A model generated the notes under the pieces. That model saw only the letters and a program-made list of their open reading frames with translations. It was not told the DNA's origin and made no database searches. Shown here in pieces: positions 13,401 to 24,752 of a stretch of DNA of 64,000 bases. Within the stretch, counting starts at the first letter, position 1; the number at the start of each line of letters is the position of its first letter. Source of the DNA: Hypomesus transpacificus (lineage: Eukaryota > Chordata > Actinopteri > Osmeriformes > Osmeridae). Made by a program: the position numbers and the translations under genes. Location: the NCBI RefSeq assembly GCF_021917145.1, contig NC_061061.1, positions 2,861,390-2,925,389 on the forward strand. The letters run 5' to 3'.

Positions 13401-16113
13401 CCTAAACAGCATCGACAAAACCACATGCTTTACCGTGAACTGATTCTCCCCTGCAGTGCCCGCTCCCCCTGTCCAACTCCAAGCCGTCAACATCACCGAC
13501 ACCAGAGCGGTGCTGCAGTGGACACCCAGCCTGGGGAAGGTCGACCGTTTCATCATCAGCTACGAGTCAGCCAAGAGTGAGTCAGCAGACACGTTCTTCC
13601 CCCCACGGCGCTGTGGTGGGGGAAATGTCCTGTTTTTCTGTTCCCAGATACACTCACAAGGCCTGTGGCGGAAGCGAAGGTAACCTTCTCTCCTCTCCTC
13701 TGCCCTCCTCAGCGCCCAACGTGACGGTGTCGGTGATGGTGTCGGGGAATTCGGTGGAGCACCATCTGAAAGGGCTTCAGAGAGCCACCCTGTACACAGT
13801 CAAGGTGCTGAGCGAGAAGGATAGTCTCCGGAGCACGGCCATGGCCGCCACCTTCACAACCGCCAACAGTGAGGAGGTTATGTACAGTACGGTGCCGAAA
13901 GTCTTCGGCACAAATATAAATGTTTCAAGTTAAGCCAAAATGTGTTAAGAAATCATCTCATTAAAAGACCAAACACAACACTGCACTTTTATACTACGAC
14001 AAATACGGACAAATATAAGACAAAATGCATGTCAAATATCATTTAAGACATTTGCACAGTCCTGTATGAGGAACCTTGGGATGTTTCAAAGTAACTTGAT
14101 CCTGTCTGTGTGTGACTTGTCTCAGTGGTGAAGGCCAGCGATGTCGACGCTCATTCCGCTGTGATCACATGGAAAGCCCCAGCTGTAGCGTTCCACAGCT
14201 ACAGAGTGACCTATCAACTGGCAGGAGGGGAGGCCAAGGTGACCACACTCCCCTGACCTCTACCACACGTCTCCCTCACGAGTTCCTTCACGAGTTCCTT
14301 CACAAGCACAGTTGTTGATGGAAGAATGCTAACCTGATAATATATACTGTCCTCTTTGTGCGCAGGAGGTTATACTGGAACCATCTGCGAGTGAGTACAA
14401 GCTAACAGGACTGCTAGCCATGTCCAGGTACACTGTGGTGGTTCAGGGAGAGAGGGAAGGAGAGTACACTTCTGTGATCGCCGCAGAGTTCACCACAGGT
14501 AAGGCTTACCCACCGGAGATGTCAACATTGCGATAGGCGGCTAGTCTAAATCCAAACGAGGCGTCGTATCAGACGAAGCGTTCACCGGCAACGTGGGTTT
14601 CCTCTCTCCCAGCCAAGCTGCGTTTCCCCTTCCCTATGGAGTGCTCCCAGGAGCTGCTCAACGGCGCCCTGCAGTCTGGGGAGGTGAACATCTACCCCCA
14701 AGGCAAGGAGGGAGGGGCCGTCAGGGTCTACTGCGACATGGAGACTGACGGAGGGGGCTGGACGGTAAGGAGAGAGGCTTCATGTATGATACTGATGCTT
14801 CAGGTGGGGCAGACACTGCAGAGATACAGTGGTCTTGGGCCTGTACTGCAATCATATTTTGGACACAGCAGGACGCCTATACAGTATGTTATATTTAGAC
14901 ACGTTCCATGGTTCACACTACATCCAAATTGTTTTCTGAAGGCAGTTATGCGGTTCTGATAGGTGTTCCAGAGGCGAGTGAACGGAAATACCGATTTCTA
15001 CAGAACCTGGAGTGAATATGCCCACGGCTTTGGAAACCTCAGCGAGGAGTTCTGGCTTGGTAGAGTGATTATGATGAACCAATCCTGTCTGCCTTGGGAT
15101 TCAAATACAAAGATTGTCATCGTAAAGCTTCATTAATATTGAGTTATGTTGAGTCACATGTCAGGAAGTGACTCACCTGTCAGGAAGTGACTCAGTTTAC
15201 GGTTGTGACTCAACAGGAAATGAGCTGCTGCACAACCTGAGCAGCATGGGCCCTGTCAGTCTGAGGGTGGACCTGCGCTCAGGACATGACACGGCGTACG
15301 CGCACTACTCCAACTTCACCATTGGGTCCGAGGCCAGGCACTATGCCATCGAGGTCTTTGGCTACACCGGCACTGCAGGTGAGTCCAGAACTGGACAGTG
15401 ATGGGAAACGAGAGCTTGAAAAATTATAAAAAACATGATATCTATCGCATGACAGGTACTGCATATAAGTCGGGTCTCTTAAGTTTTATTTTCCACATAT
15501 AACTATTGGTTCAATTCCCTCCTCGGTATGAATACTGCCCATTGCCCACTTGCGGCATCGAAAAGTGACCTTTTTGGTTAACTCCTCCCCTCCCTTCTTC
15601 TCCGTCCCGTATGCCAGGTGACTCTATGAGGTATCACAATGGCCGCCCGTTCTCCACCAAGGATAAAGACCCCAACCCCCTGGGGATCCACTGTGCCAGG
15701 GCCTACATGGGGGGCTGGTGGTACAAGAACTGCTACAAGACCAACCTCAATGGTCTCTACGGTGTCAACAGCAACAACCAGGTATAGTCTCCTCTCTAGC
15801 TCTCCCTGAAGTTCCACTAGCTACGACACGTTTTTCAAATGATTCGACATGTAAGCAGTTGTGGATATTCGTTGAGACCCGAGTCCGATGATGAAATGCT
15901 TGTTTTTTTTGGTCTTCTACACTGTTGAGGAAGTCTGGAAATCAAAGATGTGATTGCCAACGACTCTTTTCATGTGCACATGATGTTATAACCGGAACTT
16001 GTGCTGTGCCTCAGGGCATAGTGTGGATAGACTGGAAGGGGAAGGATGCTTCCGTGGGCTTCGCTGAGATGAAGTTCAGACCAGCTGGATTCTCCCCCGC
16101 CACCCATGGCTAA
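10416..16113 (+). CDS. tnxb: Tenascin, short TNXB-like (14 coding exons, about 1,105 aa)
   Basis: Coding exons: 10416-10962, 11113-11247, 11350-12522, 12736-12858, 12963-13106, 13457-13576, 13713-13868, 14126-14238, 14366-14498, 14613-14764, 14963-15059, 15217-15378, 15618-15781, 16015-16113. They sum to 3,318 nt, exactly in frame. Order of domains: signal peptide ([16 protein letters not shown]), Pro/Thr/Lys-rich segment, heptad coiled coil ending in Cys ([19 protein letters not shown]) that should trimerise the protein, one EGF-like repeat ([18 protein letters not shown]), a roughly 260-residue Lys/Thr-rich linker with two near-identical 25-residue repeats, four fibronectin III domains, and a complete fibrinogen C domain ([12 protein letters not shown]). 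It is a secreted extracellular-matrix protein. The domain set is tenascin; the TNXB assignment rests on position beside C4 and CYP21A2. Human TNX has many more EGF and FNIII repeats. AATAAA is at 16556-16561. Confidence 0.9.
13201..13391 (+). mobile_element. tRNA-derived SINE, copy 2 (tenascin intron)
   Basis: Same family as the copy at 3391-3590: tRNA-like head, shared body, GTCGCTCTGGATAAGAGCGT tail and terminal AAATGTAAATG. It lies between the tenascin exons ending at 13106 and starting at 13457. Confidence 0.9.
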
Positions 16114-17000
16114 CCCCATCCCGCCAGCCCTGCCGCCCCCCAAAGCCCTTCGCTACGGAGAAACAGAAACGTGGTTTCCGAGGCGACGCCTGGAATGTTC
16201 TGGAATGATAGCATGTTCTGCGTTTTTTTCCACGGCTGTTGCAAAGGTTTATCTTTCAGTATTTGTACAGCACTACAGGTATTTTCCTCTGTGCCCTATC
16301 CTTGTCATGCATGGAGAGCTGTCTCTCTCTTTAAAAAAAACAACACGTACGCTGATATTCGATGTACTAAGCAGACATGGGATGTTAGTGGTGGCAGTCT
16401 TTTGTATTTTTGTCGTTTTCTTATGACTCACATGACCCCACAATCTCCAACAAGAGTTTACACTCTGTCCCTCAAACACCTCAGGTGTACAGGAGATAGG
16501 TTTGCCACCTCACTACTACTGGAATCAAATATGCACTGCCTCTCCACTTCATTGGAATAAATGTGGCAAACCAGGATCTGAAGTTGGTTGACTTTATTTC
16601 GTCTCATTGGGTGTGTGTGTGTGTGTGTGCATGTGTGTGTGGGGGGGGGGGGGGGGGGGGAGGGGGGGAGGCTGGGTTTCAATGAAAGCAAAACAAAGCC
16701 CTCTCCCCAGTGAAGCATCTTGTTTTCATGCCCCAGTTCATCTCTCCACCAGGGTAAACACTATCCTCTGTAAAGGTTAAAACACAACCTTCAGCAGGCC
16801 CTATGCTGAAGCACCCTAACCTGGGTAGTGTAGCCTTCCGGAACTGAGACTCGATATTTTTATCCTGTAGTACAATGGACACAGACCTAGGCACTCCCCT
16901 CTACCCTGTGTGGTATTAAAACATGGAGCTGTTTGTCTTTACTTCACCACCTCAATCCTTTACAATAAAACCATCCTTGACGATCACCATCACCATGAAG
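16114..17000. other. Tenascin 3' UTR and intergenic spacer to CYP21A2
   Basis: It holds the tenascin 3' UTR with AATAAA at 16556-16561. Just downstream are a GT microsatellite and an uninterrupted 20-base G run (16641-16660). No coding sequence is seen. Confidence 0.6.
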
Positions 17001-17006
17001 GGACAA

Positions 17007-17109
17007 TCAAGGTGAAAACAATATTTTCCTAACCTTGAGCCAAGTGCTGTACCCACACAGCAAGAACGTTACACACACACACACACTTGTTGGATGAGGT
17101 GTTTATATG
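17007..17109 (+). promoter_or_regulatory. Candidate CYP21A2 core promoter: SF-1-like site and TATA box
   Basis: TCAAGGTGA at 17007-17015 is one base from the SF-1 (NR5A1) half-site TCAAGGTCA. SF-1 sites are known to drive CYP21 in the adrenal cortex of mammals. A TATA-like TTTATATGG follows (TATATG at 17104-17109), about 60 bases before the start codon. The site calls come from motif reading only. Confidence 0.4.
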
Positions 17110-17167
17110 GTATATGAGCAGAGGACAAAACGATGGGTCTTTTTTGGCGGCAGTGAAGGACTGAGTC

Positions 17168-20100
17168 ATGATGGTAACGGACGTATCAGTGGTGAGTTTG
17201 GGAGCTCTTCTCATGCTGCTAGCCCTGTGGTTACTGCTAACCTTTTCTGCTGGACACCATGACACATCCACACAAGGTAATTGAACATGATGTCAATACA
17301 ATACAATGTACAATATGATGAGAAGAAGTCATTTCACATAGACTTGTTGGGATATAAGATGGACTATTGCTTTATGATGCTCCACGTTGAGGCAGGTCCA
17401 ATCTGTATTTCTACCACTTTGCTTGCAAATCTAGAAGCAGCTCAAGGTTGGTGTGAATAAAATGAAAATTATGATTTACATTATTAGTGAGGCTTTGTGT
17501 TACTTTACATTCCCTTTCTCCTCAATACAGCGCTTAAATCTAGACTCCTGGCCTCGATCTATCAATTTCTCCCCTGTTCTCCCTCTCCCTCCCCCTCCCT
17601 TCCGGGGCCTACCCCCTTACCTCTGGTGGGCAACATGTTTGAGCTGGCACACGACCACCTGCCCATTCACCTGACTACCCTGGCACAGCGCTATGGCAAC
17701 ATCTACCGCCTCAAGTTTGGCAGCACCAGTAAATATACATTTCCTCATTGCTCAGTTTCGGCAGACAAACAACACTTCTAAAAGCATGACCTAAATAAAT
17801 CTGACAGGAATTCAGTGGTTTGAGTTACGTTTTGAACTTTTCAAAAGGCTGTTTTTGCAGATGGATGGAGTTGTAGGGTTACTCGAGAAAAATGCTATCT
17901 GTTTCAGCCATGGTGGTGCTAAACAGTGGCGATGTCATTAGAGAAGCCCTGGTGAAGAAATGGTCCGACTTTGCCGGGAGACCGCATTCATACACGGGTA
18001 AAACACCTAACGAAGGCAGCAGTCACTAGCGGTCGCGCTAATTAATACAATACCTTTCGACCACAGTTTATCCTCCTAACGGCGTCTGTAACTCCACCCC
18101 CCGCATGTGTGACGGCCTCAGGAGACGTGGTATCGGGGGGAGGGCGCTCCATCTCCTTGGGTGACTACAGCGACGAGTGGAGGGCTCACCGCCGCCTAGC
18201 CCACAGTGCTTTGCAGCGATGCACGCAGCAGTCTCTACACGGCGTCATCCAGAAACAGGCCCTGCGCCTAAGACAGGTAGAAAACACGGGTTCCACTCAT
18301 AACCCCCACAGTGACGAGAAAGAAGGAGGAAGATTGGAAATTAAGTTCTATAAAGAAGTCATGGGAACCACATAGCTGCGTATACATGGACATATGACCC
18401 AATGATCACACACGTTAACATGTAGGGTTGCCAACCGTCCCGAAATGTCCGGGAGATCTCGAATTATGGGTGATTTTGATTTGTCTCGTCAGGGACAGCT
18501 CCAGTCCCGTATTCCAATCACAGCCTCGCCGGCCAATAGTAGGCTACTGTAAATGTGCCAAAACTCACGCAAACGTTGAGGACACGTTGCTTGTTGGGGA
18601 CAATAGTTGGTTTAGGCTTAGAGCTTTTCAGTGTCTGTGTCATATGGTTAGAGTCTAATGCTATTTCAAGAAAACAACATGAATTTTAAGAGAAACTTGT
18701 AATAATTGTCTTGACTATTACTATGAACAATACATCCAAGCTAGCCTGACGTTGTCATACTCATAATTCTAGTCAGAATATGAGTCTGAAAACTCTCCGT
18801 TGGGCTGTGACTACGGGGTGTGTTTCAACCGAACTGTTAAACAAATGCCTCTTCGCTCAATTGGATAGACCTACAACCAATCAGAGCAACGTAATATGTT
18901 CTTTGTTGAAAACGAATTCAACCCAAGCGCTTTCGTGAAGTTGTTGATTACGTTACTGTTGATCATCTGTCCATAATCGTGTAAAGCCCGCCCTGGCAAT
19001 TTCATTGGTCCGTCCCGATTCTGGTTTTCTGTAGTTGTCCCCAATACGAGATAGCCTGGCTGCCAGCCCAACTTCTCCCCGCCCAAAAACAAATTTTGTC
19101 GGGAAGTTGGGTCTGGAGGGTCTCGTATTGGGGACCAACTACAGAAAACCAGAATCTGGGCGAACCAATGAAATTGCCAGGGCGGGCTTTATACGATGAT
19201 GGACAGATGATCAACAGTAACGTAATCACCCACGACACAAAAGAGCGCTTAAGTTGAATTCGTTTTGAACAAACATGGCTACCGCTGGAGATCTGGGATG
19301 TTATGATTCTGCCATCGAGTCTGTTTTAGAAGACATCGACAGCGCATTAATTTTGAAAGAGGAACAGAGAGACGCAATCAAGGCATTTGTCGATGGAAAA
19401 TATGTTTTTGCCGTCCTTACTACAGGACTCGGTAAAAGTTTAATTTATCAGCTGGCCCCGATGGTCACGAAGAAGATGGGACACAATGAAAACCCAGTGG
19501 CCATTGTGGTTTCTCCTTTTCTTTTGTGGAGTTGTAATCCTAAACGGAGAACTTGTTCGTATATGCATTGCCCTTTATTGTTTTGCTCAAAAAGGTTGAC
19601 CGTGTGAACAAGTACTCCCCCTACCCTTAAATTAATTTTACAACACAGGCAAAAATCGTTTGTATTCATTCTTCAAGCATACTTCAAGTCTGCTTGCAGT
19701 TTAGTCAGTAAAGATTTAGCTGCCTCTCAGTTTAGTTCTGTTGACAACAACTATGCGGCGCTTAACATACGTCACCTACTCTGTTGCTCTGATTGGTTGT
19801 AGATCTATCCAATTGAGCGAAGAGGCATTTGTTTTCCAGGCTCGTTTGAAACAGGCCCCGTAGTCAAAGCCCAACGGAGAGTTCTCAGACTCATATTCTG
19901 ACTAGAATTATGAGTATGACAACGTCAGGCTAAATACGAGACCCTCCAGACCCAACTTCCCGAACATTTTTTTTTGTAGGCGGGGAGAAGTTGGGCTGGC
20001 AGCCAGGCTACATCCAAGCAAGTACAGTAGTGGTTTGCCAAAATTACACTGAAATGAGTCGTTTTATTAGCTTGGCTGCCAGCCAAACTTATCATCGCCC

Positions 20101-23100
20101 ACAAACAAATTTGGGCGGGAAGTTGGGTCTGGAGTAGCTTGTTTCCGGAAAAACTATATCCGAATAGGAGCTTTTCGGACCAATCAAATTGTCAGGGCGG
20201 GCTTTATACGATGATGGACAGATGATCAACAGTAACGTAATCAACAACGTCACCAAAGAACGCTTGGGTTGAATTCGTTTACAACAAACAAGATATTACA
20301 TTGCTCTGATTGGTTGTAGGTCTATCCAATTGATGGAAGAGGCATTTGTTTTACGAGTTGTGTTGAAACACGCCCAATAGTTACAGCCCAACGGAGAGTT
20401 ATCAGACTCATATTCTGACTAGGATTATGAGTATGACAACGTCAGGCTATAGGTTTATGGTATGGCTAATGAAACCTTGCGATTTCCTTTATTGTTGGTG
20501 AACTGTTGGCGCATAGAAAGTGTCCCTCATTTGGAGTTGAGGAAGTTGGCAACCCTATTGACATGGCCAAATCACAAACCAATCATTCATCCATGTTTAA
20601 ATACACCATGTATTTAGCAGCCCAAATATGCCCAAAATGCAGAGGCTCACTGTGACCACTCAAGGTGCTGTTGGACTATCAGGGCCAGGCTGTGGACCTA
20701 TCAGAGGACTTCACTGTGGCGGCTAGTAATGTCATCACCACCCTGGCCTTCGGCAGAGAGGTGAGCATCTTACATTTACATTTAGTCATTTAGCAGATGC
20801 TCTTATCCAGAGTGACTTACAGTAGTACAGGGACATTCCCCCTGAGGCAAGTAGGGTGAAGTGTCTTGCCCAAGGACACAACGTCATTTGGCACGGCCGG
20901 GAATCGATCCAGCAACCTTCTGATTAATAGCCTGATTCCCTAACGGCTCAGCCATCTTCCTGGCTCTCTGCCGGTCCTTCTGTCAGAGCGTGGGTCTCTT
21001 GTGGACAACCAGAGACCCAGGATTAGAACTGGAGGCTCGTCTGTTTGTATACAGCTTTAGTAGCTGGAAAAACTAAACTGGATGTATTTAAGTATTTGTA
21101 CAGAGTGGTCAGCACATCCTAAAAACAGAGACCCCCTATGAGCAAATGTATTGCTGCTGGAAAAAAGGACTATTCATTCAGGGACACAGCCTGCTTATCT
21201 TGTGTGGCTCATGTAGGCATATTCCATGAGGGAGATATATCACAGAATATGTTACAGTTATAGACGTGGCATGACCGCTATGGTTATGATGGTTTGACCA
21301 AAATACATCATGGCTCTCTTCTCTAATCGAATGATTTCAGATCCCTGTATGTCATCACTATTATATCTTCTTATATATCGTGACCCGGATGTTTGTGTTC
21401 CAGTATGAGAAGAGCTCACGGGAGCTTCAGCGGCTGCACAGCTGTCTTAACGAGATCGTGTCTCTGTGGGGCTCACCCTGGATATCTGCCCTCGACTCCT
21501 TCCCCCTGCTGAGAGTCTGCCCACGCTACATACTCACCCACACACATGACTAGATCCTACCTAGTGTCAATGGATAATGCTTGTTATCAAAAGAACTTCC
21601 ATGACAGAAAATCATGTCAGTTTGAGACTACATTATAGCCTCTGTTGTTGTTATGCCTTCCAGAAATTGCCCAATCCTCCCTTTGCCCGTCTTCTTAAAG
21701 AGGTGGCGAGGAGAGATGACATCATAAGAACACATCTGAATGAATACAAGGTTACAGCGTTAGTTGTTTTTTGGGATGCTGCTGGTTTCGAACGTATCCA
21801 CCAATCATGGAATTTAGTACAGCCCAAAGTTTAGAATGTACAATAATGCATATCCACTGTCAACGAATAATGCAGACTCAAGATCGCAAATGTGAGGATG
21901 CCATCACAGGGTCCCTTCTCCAAGGAATTGACCAATCACAGGCCAACTCGACACAGGGAGTGGTAGGAACTAGTTGACTATGGTACTGACTCATCAGAAC
22001 ATTGAAGGTTAATGATAATGAGGTTAATATAACCAGTGTACTGGTCTATCTGCAGGTACTGACAGACACTCATGTCCACATGGCCACAGTGGACCTTCTT
22101 ATTGGTGGAACTGAGACCACTGCTTCCTGGTTAAGTTGGACAGTGGCCTTCCTCCTACACAGACCGGAGGTACTGTAAACCATGCAGCATATCAGGGTCC
22201 TCCTGGGACTTGTAGTTTTTTATAGGATCAGAAATTAGGGTGAATACTGGTGGGAACATTTCTTCATTGAAAGGGTGATGAATATGTTGCATCCCACCCA
22301 ATGACTGTAAAAACAATGGACATAGTAAAAGCCCCTCAGAAGTGAAGCCAAAACGTCTTGATCGCCCCCATCTGGCTGGCTGCAGTATAGGTCATAAGTC
22401 CCACCCCCTCCATGTTAGCAGATGGGACATGAGACAAACTCAACAGTCTAAGTGCATGTCTAATACTTCTTTTTCAAAGATGGTTTCTGTCATATAAGGT
22501 AGTTCTTATCACGCTGATGTCTGTTCAAGTGCTCATTTTTATGATCAGTTTGTTTATAATTGTGTGCTTCTGATTGGGTCGGGCGAGCGTCAATCGGGAC
22601 CTCCTTACCGTGGCTCCACCACCCAATCAGTACTGCACAGACTGGCTCCAAATGATATCACCAGCGCAAGATTGCAGAACCTGTATGCAGGACATTTAAG
22701 CTTCATTTACGTACAGTGGGAGGAAGCAGAGTTTTTGGTCACCCCTTGGTCACGCCTGGAAGTGATGTCATGGCCTCAAAACCTATAGATTTTGTATTTG
22801 ATACTTCCTTATGATGAGCTCCGTGTTGATGTTTAGTAATGGAAGCATATACACTACATGGAAAGATACTGTCCCACTTTACCCAGTATTCACCCAACTA
22901 AATGTCGATGATTGAAATCTCGGTGTCTCAGGTGCAGAGCTTGGTGTACGAAGAGATGTGTCGGGAGCTAGGTGGACGCTACCCTCAGTACAGCGACAGG
23001 TCCCGCCTCCCGGTGCTGTGTGCCGTTATCCACGAGGTGCTGCGGCTCAGGCCGGTGGCACCGCTGGCTGTCCCTCACCGAGCCATCAGGGACAGCAGGT

Positions 23101-24081
23101 GACCAGCAGACACGACTCTACCCCCGGGTTGTTTGTTCCTACGTTACACTGTATCTCTGGTGTTTTTGAACTCAAATCAAGGCCGTAACCATGGAGTCAA
23201 CATTGGGGGGGACGATTATTTTTTTTAATGATAATTCCGGACAGCTTGCGTGGTTGCCTGTCGTAGCGTAGCACATTTATATTTCTATATCAAAATATTG
23301 GGGGGGACATTTTGACCAGATTTGAATATTGGGGGGGATGTGTCCCCCCCAATATGTATTATGATTATAGCCTTGACTCAAATATATATATGGTGTTTTT
23401 TGAGCATCATGTATGTGGTGTACTTATTTGATGACATATCTGGCGTGTTTTCTTTCACAAAAATATATGTCAGGTGTTTTTTATGATGCATTAAATCAGA
23501 TGATTTATGGTTTTATATAATTAAATCTGCTTCTTGGCTTTCGGAGCCAAACTTCAGTTTCTATACTATTTCCTCATTTTCCTGGGTTAGCTTGTTTCCT
23601 GTAAAGGTTATTTCAACAAGTGTTGTTGCGTCAGTATTGCAGGATATTTCATTGCCAAGAACACAGTCATCATCCCTAATCTGTTTGGAGCACACCACGA
23701 CCAGGCCGTTTGGACCGACCCCTACTGCTTCAAACCAGGTGCTTGGCCGTCGAGTGCATTCCTTTCGTCCAGCCCAGCGCAGCCCCAAACCCAGCAGTTC
23801 CAGACAAGACTAACAGTAGTCCCCCTCTCTCTCTTTCAGAGCGCTTCCTGGAGGGCGGGGGAGCCTCGCTGCGTGCTCTCCTGCCTTTCGGAGGCGGGGC
23901 CAGGCTGTGCCTGGGGGAGTCGGTGGCCAAAATGGAACTCTTTCTGTTCACGGCCTACTTGCTGCGCGACTTCCAGTTGGTCCTCCCCGTCAACGAGGCT
24001 CTGCCGGATCTGAGGGGCGTGGCTAGTGTGGTGCTCAAAGCCGAGGCCTACAAGGTCGTCGCGCGCGCCAGGCCTGCGTAA
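17168..24081 (+). CDS. cyp21a2: Steroid 21-hydroxylase, cytochrome P450 21A2 (12 exons, 519 aa)
   Basis: Exons: 17168-17276, 17531-17728, 17908-17997, 18122-18276, 20665-20760, 21404-21514, 21664-21750, 21876-21962, 22056-22169, 22932-23098, 23635-23738, 23840-24081, totalling 1,560 nt in frame. It hydroxylates progesterone and 17-hydroxyprogesterone at C21 in the endoplasmic reticulum, on the cortisol pathway. Visible features: an N-terminal hydrophobic anchor ([14 protein letters not shown]), the proline-rich hinge ([16 protein letters not shown]), [18 protein letters not shown]-type residues as SLGDYSDEW, the I-helix oxygen-binding motif GGTETT, the K-helix EVLRLRP, and the heme-binding loop [11 protein letters not shown] with its Cys ligand. 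All key residues are intact, so it looks functional. The start is the first of two adjacent ATG codons. The second exon could use a different acceptor. AATAAA is at 24175-24180. Confidence 0.94.
18742..20449. mobile_element. Palindromic DNA transposon cluster with three shared termini
   Basis: TAGCCTGACGTTGTCATACT at 18742 reappears inverted at 19913-19932 and again at 20430-20449 (ATGAGTATGACAACGTCAGG with flanking CTA). The inverted match extends about 50 bases inward, through the segments reading AGTCAGAATATGAGTCTGA. A further foldback centred near 19085 pairs about 18930-19045 with about 19110-19260. The right-hand part (20030-20449) is a second, diverged copy of the same arm. These look like nonautonomous elements inserted into each other. 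Confidence 0.75.
19275..19607 (+). pseudogene. RecQ-like DNA helicase N-terminal fragment carried by the transposon
   Basis: The open frame starts with an ATG directly inside the palindromic arm. It encodes a helicase-like beginning: a Q-motif-like region ([20 protein letters not shown]) followed by Walker A ([14 protein letters not shown]) and then AIVVSPF, where a DExH motif should soon follow. The frame ends after 110 residues without motifs II-VI. It is therefore a truncated helicase, as if captured or left behind by an autonomous element, and not part of CYP21A2, which runs through on the same strand. Confidence 0.6.
20771..20961 (-). mobile_element. tRNA-derived SINE, copy 3 (CYP21A2 intron 5)
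   Basis: This is the reverse-oriented member of the SINE family. It begins with TACATTTACATTTAGTCATT (the complement of the family tail) and ends with the complement of the GGCTGAGCCGTTAGGG head. It starts only ten bases after the exon ending at 20760. Confidence 0.9.
22300..22800. mobile_element. Possible dispersed teleost repeat in CYP21A2 intron 9
   Basis: This stretch has the look of a dispersed element rather than unique intron, with phrases such as GCCCCTCAGAAGTGAAGCC and CTGCAGTATAGGTCATAAG. I recognise the style but cannot name the family or borders. Confidence 0.3.
23195..23385. repeat. Imperfect foldback with TTGGGGGGGAC repeats in CYP21A2 intron 10
   Basis: The segment ATTGGGGGGGAC or a near copy occurs at about 23200, 23299 and 23325. 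Its complement GTCCCCCCCAATAT lies at about 23341, so the region can fold. It could be a small nonautonomous transposon. Confidence 0.35.
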
Positions 24082-24752
24082 AGTCTCCTCCAGTGACTCT
24101 GCCGTCGGATGGGTCGTGATCTCATTCTAATGACGTTCTGATACTCTAGAGTTGACACTGTCACAGTAAATATCAATAAAATAGTTGTATATTTGAGATG
24201 GAGTAGCTTTTGTTGACAGTGATGATGAGGGGTGGCCTACTGCTGCTGCTTGGAAGTTTCAACGAGAATGTTTTCAGTCTCTTATAGATCTGAGACCGAA
24301 CCAACTGTGGCCCAGTAGGAGGAAGAGACCCATGAGGTCAGTGTGGGGACCAAGTGATTGCAGTAAACTGATACTACCAAAGCAGAAGAGGACAGCTTGA
24401 GCACTTAACACAGAACCTTGCAGACAGACTTGTGGTCTCTCACTATGGTATGGTTATTTCTGACACTTTAATAACCATTTCTGAGACTGAATTCGAGTTA
24501 TGGGCAACAGCTTTCTTTGCTAACAGTCCAACAGCAGCGTCGGCTAGATTCCGTGTCGATGAAGTACTGTCACCAGTTGTATTACAGCGCAGACCTCCAC
24601 AGAGTCTGTTAAACCAAACAGATAGTAGCCAGGTAGAGAATGCTAATGGTGTTTAATAAAAGAGAAATTGAAAAGATGTGAGGTGGGTTGAAGAGTTTAA
24701 GGGGAAAAGGGAGGATTGAGGGGAGGGGGCAGACAGGAGCGAAGGAGAGAAG

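Larger units (their letters stand above)
18423..20557. mobile_element. Outer DNA transposon with matching 13-bp terminal inverted repeats (CYP21A2 intron 4)
   Basis: TAGGGTTGCCAAC at 18423-18435 is matched in inverse orientation by GTTGGCAACCCTA at 20545-20557. The enclosed 2.1 kb contains other palindromic elements, so the structure is nested. The family (perhaps hAT-like) cannot be fixed from the ends alone, and no clear target-site duplication was confirmed. Confidence 0.55.

Noticed and set aside
16458-16718. Minus-strand frame with Pro and Thr-His runs
   Set aside because: It comes from the G run and GT microsatellite after the tenascin gene.
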